Shown here: one piece after another, positions 44,611 to 53,460 of the stretch
Numbering within the stretch: position 1 is the first letter of the stretch
How the letters are laid out: each line of letters begins with the position of its first letter
Assembly (NCBI RefSeq): GCF_000153285.1
Contig: NZ_CH724168.1
Coordinates: forward strand, 827,854 to 891,853
Source: Synechococcus sp. WH 7805
Lineage (GTDB): Bacteria; Cyanobacteriota; Cyanobacteriia; PCC-6307; Cyanobiaceae
Reading direction: 5' to 3'
Length of the DNA stretch: 64,000 nucleotides
Notes under the pieces: model-generated
Databases searched by the model: none
Told to the model about the DNA's origin: nothing
The model's input: the letters and a program-made list of their open reading frames with translations, nothing else
Position numbers and translations under genes: made by a program

Positions 44611-44928
44611 ATGGCGAGAATTACAAACGCAGAAAAGCTCAGGCGGGTGAATCAAATTCGCCTACTTCTTGCCCGCGGAGGAACACGCTCAGAGTGCCTT
44701 GAGCTTGCAGCAACCGAATGGGGCCTCAAACCTCGCTCAGCTGACTTCTACATCCATGAAGCCAACCAACAGATCGTTCAAGACTTCGAAATCGACCGCA
44801 AGGAGTACACCGCACAGCTGCTGCAGGTATTGCATCGGGTGATGGAGAAAGGCACCCAGACCAACCAAATGGGCGCTGTCACAGCAGCGGTGGCACAGGC
44901 GATGAAGCTGGCTCGCCTCGACGGCTGA
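44611..44928 (+). CDS. small HTH protein, phage terminase-small-subunit-like
   Basis: A 105-residue helical protein: MARITNAEKLRRVNQIRLLL, then ECLELAATEWGLKPRSADFY and a coiled second half. The spacing helix-turn-helix (SECLELAATEWGLKPRSADFYI) followed by a long helix resembles small terminase subunits or phage-type DNA-binding proteins. It is a mobile-element-type gene near the right end of the island. Family assignment is tentative. Confidence 0.6.
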   Translation: MARITNAEKLRRVNQIRLLLARGGTRSECLELAATEWGLKPRSADFYIHEANQQIVQDFEIDRKEYTAQLLQVLHRVMEKGTQTNQMGAVTAAVAQAMKLARLDG

Positions 44929-45039
44929 CCACTCTGCGATTCTTAAGCCCACCCCCTCTTTGAACAAGCCGCTGGGTGAACTAGCCACTGTTTGACCGAG
45001 TCACTGCACGAGCTCCTTCGGGCAACTTCAACAGCACCA

Positions 45040-45064
45040 ATTTTTGGGCACTTTTTTGGGTACA
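45040..45064 (+). repeat. right 25-bp tandem motif, candidate recombinase arm site
   Basis: Matches 32139-32163 at 24 of 25 bases in the same orientation, 81 bp inside the right-hand tRNA repeat. The same double TTTTTGGG(C/T)AC structure is present. Confidence 0.6.
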
Positions 45065-45146
45065 GCGGCGACTATTTAGGCAAAAACAAGAAAAAAGCGA
45101 TCCCCACGGATCGCAACAACCCTGTCACTGACAGAATTTTGAGACA

Positions 45147-45219
45147 TGGAGCCAAGGAGACTCGAACTCCTGACCCCCTGCATGCCATGCAGGTGCTCTA
45201 CCAGCTGAGCTATGGCCCC
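45147..45219 (-). tRNA. tRNA-Ala (anticodon GGC)
   Basis: A 73-nt cloverleaf: acceptor GGGGCCA pairs with TGGCTCC (one G-T), then D arm GCTC...GAGC, anticodon stem CCTGC/GCAGG around loop ATGGCAT with anticodon GGC, and T arm with GTTCGAGTC. CCA is not encoded. It reads GCC codons. Its 3' half supplies the island's attachment site (45146-45184). Confidence 0.96.
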
Positions 45220-45295
45220 AATGCGTCAAGAAGGCCTTGGCCGTCTCTCCGTCGTGTCGAAGCTTACAACGTCACGCCGCCCATGGCATTGCCAC

Positions 45296-45919
45296 TCACA
45301 CCTGCCGCCACACAGCAGCCAATTTTCCTTGCACCTGCACCTGATCGGCAGGCACCTCGATCGGGTCATACGCAGGGTTAGCGGCTTCGAGTCGGATGAC
45401 AGCGCCATCCCGATGGAAATACTTGAGAGTGGTTCCGCTCCCCGGCACCAACGCACTCACAATCGTTCCCTCACGCAAACGCGATGGCTCGATCACTGGC
45501 TCCATCAGCACCACATCCCCGTCGGCAATGTGAGCATCCACCATCGAATCGCCATTCACCGTAAGAGCAAACAAACCACGAGTTTCCAGCACAGGAGCCA
45601 GGTCCAACCGCTCTTGCACATCATCAAAGGTCTCGACCAATCCACCGGCAGCGACAGCCCCCAGCACGGGAATCCCTGATGACACTCCGCCGAGCAGCTG
45701 AAGCGTACGCGCCTGGCCCTCCTGCCAGGTAATCCATCCCTTCTGCTGGAGGTGGCGCAGCCGACTCTGAACCGGCGCAGGCGATCGCAGGCCCATGGCC
45801 TGCATCATCTGGCGAATCGAGGGGCTGTGATGATGACTGCCGATGTAATCAGCAAGCCATTCGTACAATTCCTGCTGAGCAGAAGTCAGTGGCTCGGGGG
45901 ATCCAGCGGGCACCAGCAA
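45296..45919 (-). CDS. lexA: LexA repressor
   Basis: The SOS-type repressor protein, 207 residues. An N-terminal winged helix (LTSAQQELYEWLADYIGSHH, about 11-30) is followed by the autocleavage site Ala91-Gly92 in VAAGG. The protease dyad is Ser125 (NGDSM) and Lys166 (TTLKYF), so self-cleavage is expected. The start is TTG at 45919 or GTG at 45913; no ATG fits. A near-consensus LexA box lies 15 nt upstream, consistent with autoregulation. In cyanobacteria LexA also controls non-SOS genes. Confidence 0.95.
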   Translation of the reverse strand: MLVPAGSPEPLTSAQQELYEWLADYIGSHHHSPSIRQMMQAMGLRSPAPVQSRLRHLQQKGWITWQEGQARTLQLLGGVSSGIPVLGAVAAGGLVETFDDVQERLDLAPVLETRGLFALTVNGDSMVDAHIADGDVVLMEPVIEPSRLREGTIVSALVPGSGTTLKYFHRDGAVIRLEAANPAYDPIEVPADQVQVQGKLAAVWRQV

Positions 45920-45933
45920 TGCACATGTTCGTC

Positions 45934-45947
45934 AATACATGTGTACC
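45934..45947. promoter_or_regulatory. LexA box upstream of lexA
   Basis: AATACATGTGTACC matches the cyanobacterial LexA consensus RGTACNNNDGTWCB with one mismatch (second base). It sits 14 nt before the lexA start codon. Confidence 0.7.
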
Positions 45948-45972
45948 GGTGACAAGCAAATCGCGCAAGGGC

Positions 45973-46413
45973 TCAACCAGCCCCCCCTAGCCCGCAGATC
46001 CACTTGGCCTTCGCTGGTGTGTCGTCACGACCGATGTAATCGAGCCACTCTCCCTTGGCAGACTGGCGTTGCAACCGCATCTGGTTGCAGAGGGCCCGCA
46101 TTCGCAGCAAGCGCACCTGCCAATCCACTGCCTCCTTTTTCTGCAGGAGAAGCACACCATCGAATTCGACTCCAGCAGGAGTGCGAATTGGATCACTGAG
46201 ATATTCAGCGGCGCGCAGTGCTGGGGTGTGAAGTCCCTCCATAAACAGCCAAGGCCGAACAGGCAGATCGCCGGAACGCGTGAGCGTCTCGCGAATTTTC
46301 ACCCATGTCGGCGGTTCCATTTGCGGCTGCCAGGTGTCAGCCGTCGCTGGACCACCGAAAACGGCAGCAGCAACGAGGCACGCTCCGCCTGCGGACATCA
46401 TGCGCATCATCAC
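45973..46413 (-). CDS. exported hypothetical protein
   Basis: A 146-residue protein with a signal peptide (MMSAGGACLVAAAVFGGPAT, cleavage near TADTW). The mature part has Trp-Pro-rich patches (PPTWVKIRETL, VRPWLFMEG) and paired Cys near the end. No family is recognised. It is the last gene of a three-gene unit with ATGA overlaps. Confidence 0.7.
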   Translation of the reverse strand: MMMRMMSAGGACLVAAAVFGGPATADTWQPQMEPPTWVKIRETLTRSGDLPVRPWLFMEGLHTPALRAAEYLSDPIRTPAGVEFDGVLLLQKKEAVDWQVRLLRMRALCNQMRLQRQSAKGEWLDYIGRDDTPAKAKWICGLGGAG

Positions 46414-46667
46414 GACACCTCCTGGTCCGGAGCGGACTCGGTCCGTTGACGGATCAACTCTGCCAACATTTTGAGTTTGGCGTTTTCCGATTCCGAAGCC
46501 CGCGACGCCATCCAGGAACTGGCAGCCTTGAGCTGGGCGAGCTGCTGCAGCAGTGATAGCGAGGTTTCGCGCAGGGTTTCGAGGTCATCACACTCTCGAA
46601 TGAAGCGGCCCCATTTCTCAGTTTCAAACGACTGCTCCAGACCGCGCTCGAGGGGATCGATGCTCAT
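46410..46667 (-). CDS. conserved small hypothetical protein (85 aa)
   Basis: A helical, highly charged protein: MSIDPLERGLEQSFETEKWG then LLQQLAQLKAASSWMASRAS. It overlaps the genes on both sides by four bases, so three small genes are translationally coupled. No family function is known. Confidence 0.7.
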   Translation of the reverse strand: MSIDPLERGLEQSFETEKWGRFIRECDDLETLRETSLSLLQQLAQLKAASSWMASRASESENAKLKMLAELIRQRTESAPDQEVS

Positions 46668-46810
46668 GACTCCGACTCCATCTCAAGCATGGGATCGGGC
46701 TCTCCATCGGAGATGGCTTTCGCCCGGCGGTAGAAGGCACTATCCGTGTCACCGGATGCCTCCATCGATTCCATGATGCGCATCCAGTTGTCCCGCTCCT
46801 GCTGATCCAT
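46664..46810 (-). CDS. small acidic hypothetical protein (48 aa)
   Basis: MDQQERDNWMRIMESMEASG then DTDSAFYRRAKAISDGEPDP and a short acidic end. Overlap with the next gene (ATGA) strongly supports translation. It is the first gene of the three-gene unit. Confidence 0.6.
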   Translation of the reverse strand: MDQQERDNWMRIMESMEASGDTDSAFYRRAKAISDGEPDPMLEMESES

Positions 46811-46902
46811 CAAAACGCAGAGATTAGGCAAACCTTAAGCCGGTTCAGCATGGCCACCGATGCGTAGGCCATGGCTATCAAGACCTTGAAAGCACAATCC
46901 TT

Positions 46903-47244
46903 ATGCTGATCACCTCAACTCCCAGCATTGAAGGGCGGAAGATCCTTCACTATCGGGGTCTGGTTACTGGAGAAACGATCATTGGTGCCAATATTTTCCG
47001 CGACATCCTGGCTAGCATCACTGACGTAATCGGCGGAAGATCGAAGGCTTACGAAGACGCCTTAATGACGGCTCGTGAAAATGCGATCGAAGAGATGAAA
47101 AGTCGAGCATCACTGATGCAAGCCAATGCAATCGTTGGCGTTGACTTGGATTACGAGGTGTTTGGTGAAGGAGGCATGATGATGGTCTCTGTGAGCGGAA
47201 CCGCAGTTCTTCTCGAAGGCGGCACAGGTGTACCCATAATTTGA
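46903..47244 (+). CDS. YbjQ-family (UPF0145) protein
   Basis: A 113-residue protein matching Ybj[21 protein letters not shown], then [20 protein letters not shown] and [20 protein letters not shown]. Members form pentamers and have been proposed to bind metals or play a role in stress; function is unproven. Length is normal. Confidence 0.92.
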   Translation: MLITSTPSIEGRKILHYRGLVTGETIIGANIFRDILASITDVIGGRSKAYEDALMTARENAIEEMKSRASLMQANAIVGVDLDYEVFGEGGMMMVSVSGTAVLLEGGTGVPII

Positions 47245-47349
47245 GTTGGCTCTTTGAAACTGACGATGCATCGCCTCTAATCCTCCCTGGGGGATGAATC
47301 CATCACTACCCCTAAGTGCCATGCCCTCCAAAGCATCCGGCTATTGTGA

Positions 47350-47823
47350 ATGAAAAGCATTGTCTTCATGGACCTCCGAACCGCAGGAGTTGTGATTCAG
47401 ATCCTGAAATTGATGGCCCTGTCAGATGGGAATGTGGCAGCGGAAGAAGAAGAGCTGTTGGAGTCGCTAGGCAAACGTTATTTAAAAGAAGCCTCCATCC
47501 CATCATGGACAGCGGCCTTCAATCACCCCAATGATTTAGAGGTGCTAGCGGAGGAAATCCCTGAAATGCACAGAGCTCTAACCGCCAAACTGGCCTACAT
47601 GGTGATAGCAGCCTCGCGAGATGCCTATCAATTCACTGTCAATTCAGATGAACAGAAGGCTTTTGATCGGCTTTGCGATCAGCTTGCCCTCGATCAAAAC
47701 ACACGAGATGAGTTAGCAGCAGAAGCCAAAAACGACCTGTCTGAGCGCCCAGGACTCTGGGAAATTTTATATTCAAATTTTTCATCTCAGTTCAGCATGG
47801 GAAACACTCCCGGTATTTTTTAA
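47350..47823 (+). CDS. TerB-like helical protein
   Basis: A 157-residue protein with the TerB-type pattern: KLMALSDGNVAAEEEELLES (acidic, DGxVxxEE), and a second metal-site-like helical segment with FDRLCDQLALD. TerB proteins bind metals and are linked to tellurite resistance or general stress. The start may be the seventh codon (ATG). It stands alone, and no other ter genes are near. Confidence 0.6.
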   Translation: MKSIVFMDLRTAGVVIQILKLMALSDGNVAAEEEELLESLGKRYLKEASIPSWTAAFNHPNDLEVLAEEIPEMHRALTAKLAYMVIAASRDAYQFTVNSDEQKAFDRLCDQLALDQNTRDELAAEAKNDLSERPGLWEILYSNFSSQFSMGNTPGIF

Positions 47824-47969
47824 GAGCGTCACCGAGCAATGCAGATACAAACGATCAACCCTCTTCAATACAAGCCCTTTTATTCATGAAAAAATCACAG
47901 AAAAATCTTTACGCAGACACTACATAGATATACCTTCTGAGCTATATTTTTCAAACTTCCAAAAACCCA

Positions 47970-49457
47970 TCACCCCCACAACCGCAGAGATTGAACTAGA
48001 GGAAATGCTAACAATGCAAGAACGATAATGCTTAAGCAATTCAACCAGAATCCTGCTCGAATCATGTCGCTGATCTTGATTTGACCAGTGCCGTAAACAA
48101 TCGCATTGGGTGCTGTCGCTGTGGGCAACATGAATGCAAAACTACCCGCCAATGCAGCCGGAAGCACCAAAACCGGAGCATCGAGACCAATGGCGCCCGC
48201 AACAAGCACGAGGATGGGCACAGCTGTGGTGACCGTTGCCGTATTGCTTGTAATTTCCGTGAGGAAGACAATCACACTGATCACCAAGGCAACTGCCAGC
48301 CAAATTGGAACCAACTGAAGACCTGAAAACATCGAGCCCAGATAGCGGCTTAATCCGCTGCTTTCAATCGACGATGCAAGACTAAGACCACCTCCAAAGA
48401 GGAGAAAGATTCCCCAGGGTGCTTGAGATGCGCAATCCCAATCCATAGCAAAACGTTCACAGCGTCGATCCATCGGAATCACAAACAGAATGAGCGCTGC
48501 TGTGATGGCAATCCCCGCATCTGTCAGCCCAGAGAATGGCTGCCATCCTTCGATCATCACACCCTTAAGAGGTAAACGAATCATCCACATCAAAGCAGTG
48601 CCAGCACAAATCAGCAGAACGGCCCACTCGCCAAAACGCATTGGAGCAGCCGGTTCCAATTCACATTGAACATCGAGAGCACGTAGGGAATCAGAAGAAT
48701 CCTGAAGAGGGAACAAAACCCAAGCGAGCAAGGCCCATGTCAGTGGCACCATCACCAGAACAATCGGAACCCCAAGACGCATCCATTCTAAAAATGTCAC
48801 CTCCAGGCCAAGACTGGCCTGGAGGTAAGCAGCTGCTACTGCATTCGGCGGTGATCCAACGATGGTTCCAATCCCACCAATTGACGCTGCATAAGCCACT
48901 CCCAGCAAAAATACTGTTGATCCATGACGCCGGTTGACACCATCCTCGTTCAGCCGATTGGCAATACTTTCTGCAATCGGCACCATCATCAAGGTTGTGG
49001 AGGTGTTCGACATCCACAAACTCAAAAAGGCTGCAACTGCCATCAAGGCTCCAAGGATTCGGCGGGGGGTCCCTCCAATGTGGCGCAACGCCAAAGTGGC
49101 GATTCGCTTGTGCAAACCCCATCGCTGCAGGGCCAAAGCCAGGATGAATCCTCCAAGAAACAACACCAAAAGAGTGCTCGTGTAGTGGCTGACGATCTCT
49201 GCTAAAGGAGCCACCCCAACGATCGGCAGCACGACCAATGGCAGAAGAGCTGTTGCATAAATAGGAATGGGCTCAAGCATCCACCAGAGGGCCATCCAAA
49301 TCACAAGAGCAGCAACAACACGAGCAGAAAATAAAAGCGGCTGAGTCGCGCCGTCTGCATCCACGAATGAGACAGGAATAGCAATCGCAACGGCAGCCCC
49401 AATCAATGGGGCCAGCAAGAGAGCTAGACGGCGCATCTCAAAAATCCGAGGAATCAT
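47970..49457 (-). CDS. SLC13/DASS-family anion transporter
   Basis: A 495-residue protein with about 12 transmembrane helices and a duplicated SNT-type motif: SLWMSNTSTTLMMVPIAESI (about 170-190) and TEITSNTATVTTAVPILVLV (about 400-420). These bind sodium and the dicarboxylate or sulfate ion. The substrate could be sulfate or a dicarboxylate. The start may be the eighth codon (MRRLALLL). Confidence 0.93.
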   Translation of the reverse strand: MIPRIFEMRRLALLLAPLIGAAVAIAIPVSFVDADGATQPLLFSARVVAALVIWMALWWMLEPIPIYATALLPLVVLPIVGVAPLAEIVSHYTSTLLVLFLGGFILALALQRWGLHKRIATLALRHIGGTPRRILGALMAVAAFLSLWMSNTSTTLMMVPIAESIANRLNEDGVNRRHGSTVFLLGVAYAASIGGIGTIVGSPPNAVAAAYLQASLGLEVTFLEWMRLGVPIVLVMVPLTWALLAWVLFPLQDSSDSLRALDVQCELEPAAPMRFGEWAVLLICAGTALMWMIRLPLKGVMIEGWQPFSGLTDAGIAITAALILFVIPMDRRCERFAMDWDCASQAPWGIFLLFGGGLSLASSIESSGLSRYLGSMFSGLQLVPIWLAVALVISVIVFLTEITSNTATVTTAVPILVLVAGAIGLDAPVLVLPAALAGSFAFMLPTATAPNAIVYGTGQIKISDMIRAGFWLNCLSIIVLALLAFPLVQSLRLWG

Positions 49458-49676
49458 TCGCTCAGTCCTTTTAAGTGACCACGATCAGTGACGCTGCATC
49501 TATGTACTCCTATGACCAGTCGCAATCGGCGCGCAGCCTCTGATCACCACGCTGATCAAGGTGCCACAGAACGACTCGCTTGCTGCTCATCAAAATCAAG
49601 TGAATCTGGCTGAAGCGGCAAACGTCGGGTGGGAGCAAATGAATCCCTGATCACAAGCCAAGTCCTCAGAAACCAA

Positions 49677-50420
49677 TCACCCACATAAACGCCTGATGAA
49701 CTCTGCTGTTACATCCGCCACGGTGCGCCATTCAGCATCCGTGGTGATCAGGTGGCCGCTGTTCTCTAACCATTGCAGTTCCACAGAAGGAGAGCTGACC
49801 CGCTGGCGCAGACGGTTCACCCCGCGCGCAGTGATCACTCGATCAAGGCGACTGGCCATCACCAGCAGTGGCTGCGTCACCTCCGCCAAATGGTGGCGAG
49901 TGTCAGCGATCAGCTCCAACACCTTCACGCTGCAGCGAGATGGCCAGCGGTTGTAGGTCCAGATGCGCTCAGCGGTCGTGGGATCAACGAAGTCATCAGC
50001 TGGCCGTGGGACCGATGTCAACAACCTGGACAGAAGCGGGGCGATCAGAGCGCGTGGATCACCGCTGATGATCGGTGGTGAATAGGTAATCACCCCTTGG
50101 ATGCAGGGCCGCCGCCGCGCCACCTGCAACGCCAGGATCGCCCCCAATGACAAACCACCCACCACCACGCTCTGGCCTTGATGTTGCAAGCGATCAACAA
50201 CTGCATCGAGCTGATTGAGCCATTGATCGGGCTCCACCGGCATCAGATCCTCTAGGCAGGTGCCATGCCCATCGAGCAAAGGGCACTCCACCCCATAGCC
50301 CTCGCGCTGCAAAGAGTCGGCAAGAAGACCGAGCTCAGCAGGCGACCCGGTGTAACCGTGAATCAACACCACGGTGGTAGACCCACCGGGCAGAACAACC
50401 GGATCGGGTGAGACGCTCAC
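49677..50420 (-). CDS. carboxylesterase-like alpha/beta hydrolase
   Basis: A 247-residue hydrolase with VVLIHGYTGSPAELG near residue 20, the nucleophile elbow GGLSLGAILAL, the acid in ASRLDRVI and His in NSGHLITTD, a full triad. It resembles the Est30/monoglyceride-lipase group. A longer frame runs back over argF; I chose GTG at 50420 because it lies 7 nt after the argF stop and matches the family length. Confidence 0.88.
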   Translation of the reverse strand: MSVSPDPVVLPGGSTTVVLIHGYTGSPAELGLLADSLQREGYGVECPLLDGHGTCLEDLMPVEPDQWLNQLDAVVDRLQHQGQSVVVGGLSLGAILALQVARRRPCIQGVITYSPPIISGDPRALIAPLLSRLLTSVPRPADDFVDPTTAERIWTYNRWPSRCSVKVLELIADTRHHLAEVTQPLLVMASRLDRVITARGVNRLRQRVSSPSVELQWLENSGHLITTDAEWRTVADVTAEFIRRLCG

Positions 50421-50427
50421 AACAACA

Positions 50428-51384
50428 TCAGAGTCCGCCCAGCAGGGCTGCCAGCAGCGCCTGCTGGGCATGCAAACGGTTCTCGGCCTGATCAAAGATC
50501 CGACTTGAGGGTCCCTCCATCACACCGGCACTGATCTCCTCGCCGCGGTGCGCCGGCAGGCAATGCAACACGATGGCGCGGGAATCAGCCTCCGCCAACA
50601 GATCCTCGTTGAGGCAGAAGCCCTGAAAGGCTCGCTCTCGCTCGGCCTGTTCCTGCTCCTGGCCCATGGAAGCCCACACATCGGTGTAAAGAGCTTGGGC
50701 TCCACGCACAGCCTCAACAGGATCAGTGATCACGCTGATCTGCGCACCTTCTACTGACAAAGCGCGCGCTTGATCAACAACACCTGGGAGTGGCTCAAAT
50801 CCCTCCGGGCAACCGATGCGCACATTCACGCCGAGCAGCGCACCACAGAGCATCAGCGAGTGCGCCACATTGTTGCCATCACCCACATAGGCCAGCGTCT
50901 GACCCTGAAGATCGCCGAAGGCCTCCTGCATCGTGAGGAAATCAGCGAGGGCTTGGCAGGGGTGCTCCAGATCGGTGAGGGCATTGATAACTGGAATGGA
51001 GGCCCAGTGGGCGTAATCCGCCAACTCCTGCTGGGCGAAGGTACGAATTGCCAGAACATCGCAGAAGCGGCTCAGCACGCGGGCGGTGTCTTCGAGGGGC
51101 TCGCCCCGACCGAGTTGGGTGAGCTGAGGATTGAGGTCAACGGTCTGCCCCCCGAGACGGGCCATCGCCACCTGAAAGCTGACCCGGGTTCGCGTGGACG
51201 CTTTAGTGAAGATCAGACCGAGGACTCTGTTACCCAGATCAATCCGACGTTCGCCACGTTTGAGCTGAGTGGCCAGCTGCAGCAATGCCGCAGTCTGTTG
51301 AGCAGTGGTATCGGCCGACGAGAGGAAGTCGCTGCCGCTCAACCCAGTGAGAACGGCGGCGACACTGGTGGTAGCGGACGCCAT
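50428..51384 (-). CDS. argF: ornithine carbamoyltransferase
   Basis: Condenses ornithine with carbamoyl phosphate to citrulline in arginine synthesis. The 318-residue protein has the carbamoyl-phosphate motif STRTRVSFQ (about 63-71), HPCQALADFLT (about 143-153), the SMG-like loop replaced by WASMGQE, and HCLPAHRGEE (about 272-281). Length is normal. The esterase gene follows 7 nt downstream. Confidence 0.97.
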   Translation of the reverse strand: MASATTSVAAVLTGLSGSDFLSSADTTAQQTAALLQLATQLKRGERRIDLGNRVLGLIFTKASTRTRVSFQVAMARLGGQTVDLNPQLTQLGRGEPLEDTARVLSRFCDVLAIRTFAQQELADYAHWASIPVINALTDLEHPCQALADFLTMQEAFGDLQGQTLAYVGDGNNVAHSLMLCGALLGVNVRIGCPEGFEPLPGVVDQARALSVEGAQISVITDPVEAVRGAQALYTDVWASMGQEQEQAERERAFQGFCLNEDLLAEADSRAIVLHCLPAHRGEEISAGVMEGPSSRIFDQAENRLHAQQALLAALLGGL

Positions 51385-51436
51385 GGCAGGACTTCAAACA
51401 GCTGTTATCGGGGACAAGTGGTGGATCCGTCAAGCC

Positions 51437-53314
51437 TCAGGCCGCAACGGCCTCAGGCAACACGCTGGCAGCCAGCATCTCCTTGAGGTCGTCGCCTTCG
51501 ATCACTTCTTTCTCAAGGATCTTCTGAGCGATGGTTTCAAGAAGAGCCATGTTCTGGCGAAGGATTGCCAGGGCCTGCTCATGAGCGTTATCCACCAGGG
51601 CACGCACTTCCCGATCGATCGCCTGGGCGGTGGCATCGCTCACCGTGCGGCGTGGATTGTTGCCACCGCCGAGGAAACGCCCACCACCTTGCTTGTCGTA
51701 AGCCAACGGTCCGAGGGTGTCACTCATTCCGTAGGTACCCACCATCTGCTCGGCGATATCCGTGGCCCGCTGAAGGTCGTTGGCCGCTCCGGTGGTGATT
51801 TTGCCGAACACAATTTCCTCGGCTGATCGGCCGCCGAGCAAGGTGGCGATCTGTCCTTCCAGGTCTTCGCGGGAATTAAGGAATCGCTCTTCGGTGGGGA
51901 GTTGAAGGGTGTAGCCCAAGGCACTCATGCCGCGGGGAACGATGGAGATTTTCGCCACCTTGCTGCCCCCTGGCATGAGGTGACCGACAATGGCGTGACC
52001 GACTTCGTGGTAAGCCACAACTTTCTTCTCATCGTCCTGCATCACCCGGCTCTTCTTCTCAAGACCAGCGACAACGCGCTCGATCGCCTCATTGAGATCC
52101 CCTTGCTGCACGGACGTCTGCTTGTTGCGAGCTGCCAACAGGGCCGCCTCATTCACCAGGTTGGCCAGATCAGCACCTGCGAAGCCACTCGTGGCCTGGG
52201 CGATGCGATCGAGATCCACACCCTCAGCCAACTTCACTTTTTTGGCGTAGATCTCGAGGATGGTTTTACGACCGGAGAGATCCGGGCGATCTACCAGCAC
52301 TTGGCGGTCAAAACGTCCGGGACGCAGCAACGCAGCATCAAGGACCTCCGGCTGGTTGGTGGCAGCAAGAACAATCACAGGCTTGTCTTTCGAAGCAAAG
52401 CCATCCATTTCAGTGAGCAGCTGGTTGAGGGTCTGCTCCCGCTCGTCGTTGCCGCCGACAACGCCCATCGAGCCTGAGCGACTCTTACCGATCGCATCCA
52501 GCTCATCGATGAAAATGATGCAGGGGGCATTCTTTTTGGCCTGTTCAAACAAGTCACGCACCCTGGCTGCACCGGCGCCTACAAACAGCTCAACGAATTC
52601 CGAGCCACTGATGATGAAGAACGGCACACCGGCTTCGCCGGCGACAGCTTTGGAGAGCAAAGTCTTGCCTGTTCCAGGAGGGCCAACCAACAGCACACCC
52701 TTCGGGATCCGAGCCCCGATCTCCGTATAACGCTCGGGGGTCTTGAGGAAGTCGACGATTTCGGTGAGTTCATCCTTGGCCTCATCCACACCAGCGACGT
52801 CAGCAAAGGTCACCCGAGACTGCTCATCAGGCACATAAACCTTGGCCTTGCTCTTGGTGAAATTGAGTGCTCCCTGGGCACCACCCGCTCCCATAGAACG
52901 GCGGGCGAAGAACTGAAGCACCAGGATGAAGATCAGCGGGGGGACTACCCAGCTGAGGATTGTGGTGAAGATATTGGGTTTCTTGGGCGGTGCTGCTGCA
53001 AATTCCACGCCCTTGGACTCCAGGCGCTGGGGGAGATCCATGTCGAAGATCGGCGTGGTCGCCAACACAGAAGGTGCACCTTCTTCGGCTTCCGAAAGCT
53101 CATAGCGAATCTGATCTTGCGTGATGTATGCGCGCTTCACAGCGCCGTCGTTCACCTGATCGATGAAAAGGGAATAAGGAACCCGAGGCACCTGCTGCAT
53201 GCCCTGGTTAGGCAGGAAACTGCTGACCAGCAGAAGTACCCCGAAGCCGATCAACACGAGGTTGATGATTCCAAAGCGACGGTTGGGGCGATTGTCGTCC
53301 TCGCGGATCGGCAT
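51437..53314 (-). CDS. ftsH: ATP-dependent zinc metalloprotease FtsH
   Basis: This membrane-anchored AAA protease degrades damaged membrane proteins; cyanobacterial FtsH is needed for D1 turnover in photosystem II repair. The 625-residue protein has two N-terminal transmembrane helices (about 16-33 and 113-138), Walker [14 protein letters not shown] (about 209-221), the second region of homology, and zinc motif HEVGH. Length suggests the FtsH2/FtsH3-like class. It lies upstream of argF on the same strand with a 52-nt gap. Confidence 0.97.
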   Translation of the reverse strand: MPIREDDNRPNRRFGIINLVLIGFGVLLLVSSFLPNQGMQQVPRVPYSLFIDQVNDGAVKRAYITQDQIRYELSEAEEGAPSVLATTPIFDMDLPQRLESKGVEFAAAPPKKPNIFTTILSWVVPPLIFILVLQFFARRSMGAGGAQGALNFTKSKAKVYVPDEQSRVTFADVAGVDEAKDELTEIVDFLKTPERYTEIGARIPKGVLLVGPPGTGKTLLSKAVAGEAGVPFFIISGSEFVELFVGAGAARVRDLFEQAKKNAPCIIFIDELDAIGKSRSGSMGVVGGNDEREQTLNQLLTEMDGFASKDKPVIVLAATNQPEVLDAALLRPGRFDRQVLVDRPDLSGRKTILEIYAKKVKLAEGVDLDRIAQATSGFAGADLANLVNEAALLAARNKQTSVQQGDLNEAIERVVAGLEKKSRVMQDDEKKVVAYHEVGHAIVGHLMPGGSKVAKISIVPRGMSALGYTLQLPTEERFLNSREDLEGQIATLLGGRSAEEIVFGKITTGAANDLQRATDIAEQMVGTYGMSDTLGPLAYDKQGGGRFLGGGNNPRRTVSDATAQAIDREVRALVDNAHEQALAILRQNMALLETIAQKILEKEVIEGDDLKEMLAASVLPEAVAA

Positions 53315-53460
53315 GTTTCGGGTCCCGATGATGCTCCCAAACTAAAGCTCGCAACTGATGGGCGTTCGTCCGGCGGGGGGGGAGAACCGTACGGGGATGG
53401 GCGACAGAGGCTCGCCCTTGCGCGCGATTCGAGCCATCCTCGGCCTGAGCAATCCCAGAA

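Larger units (their letters stand above)
31969..45184. mobile_element. tRNA-Ala-linked genomic island (about 13.2 kb)
   Basis: The island is bounded by the 39-bp direct repeat of the tRNA-Ala 3' part. Inside are a decayed tyrosine recombinase (32193-32919), an RTX-repeat relic, a 10.95-kb repeat-protein gene and a phage-like small HTH protein. GC content is below the backbone. A 25-bp repeat lies 131 bp inside the left end and 81 bp inside the right end. It resembles the tRNA-integrated elements called tycheposons in Prochlorococcus, though no tycheposon marker beyond a recombinase remnant is seen. The recombinase looks dead, so the island is probably fixed unless complemented. Confidence 0.88.
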
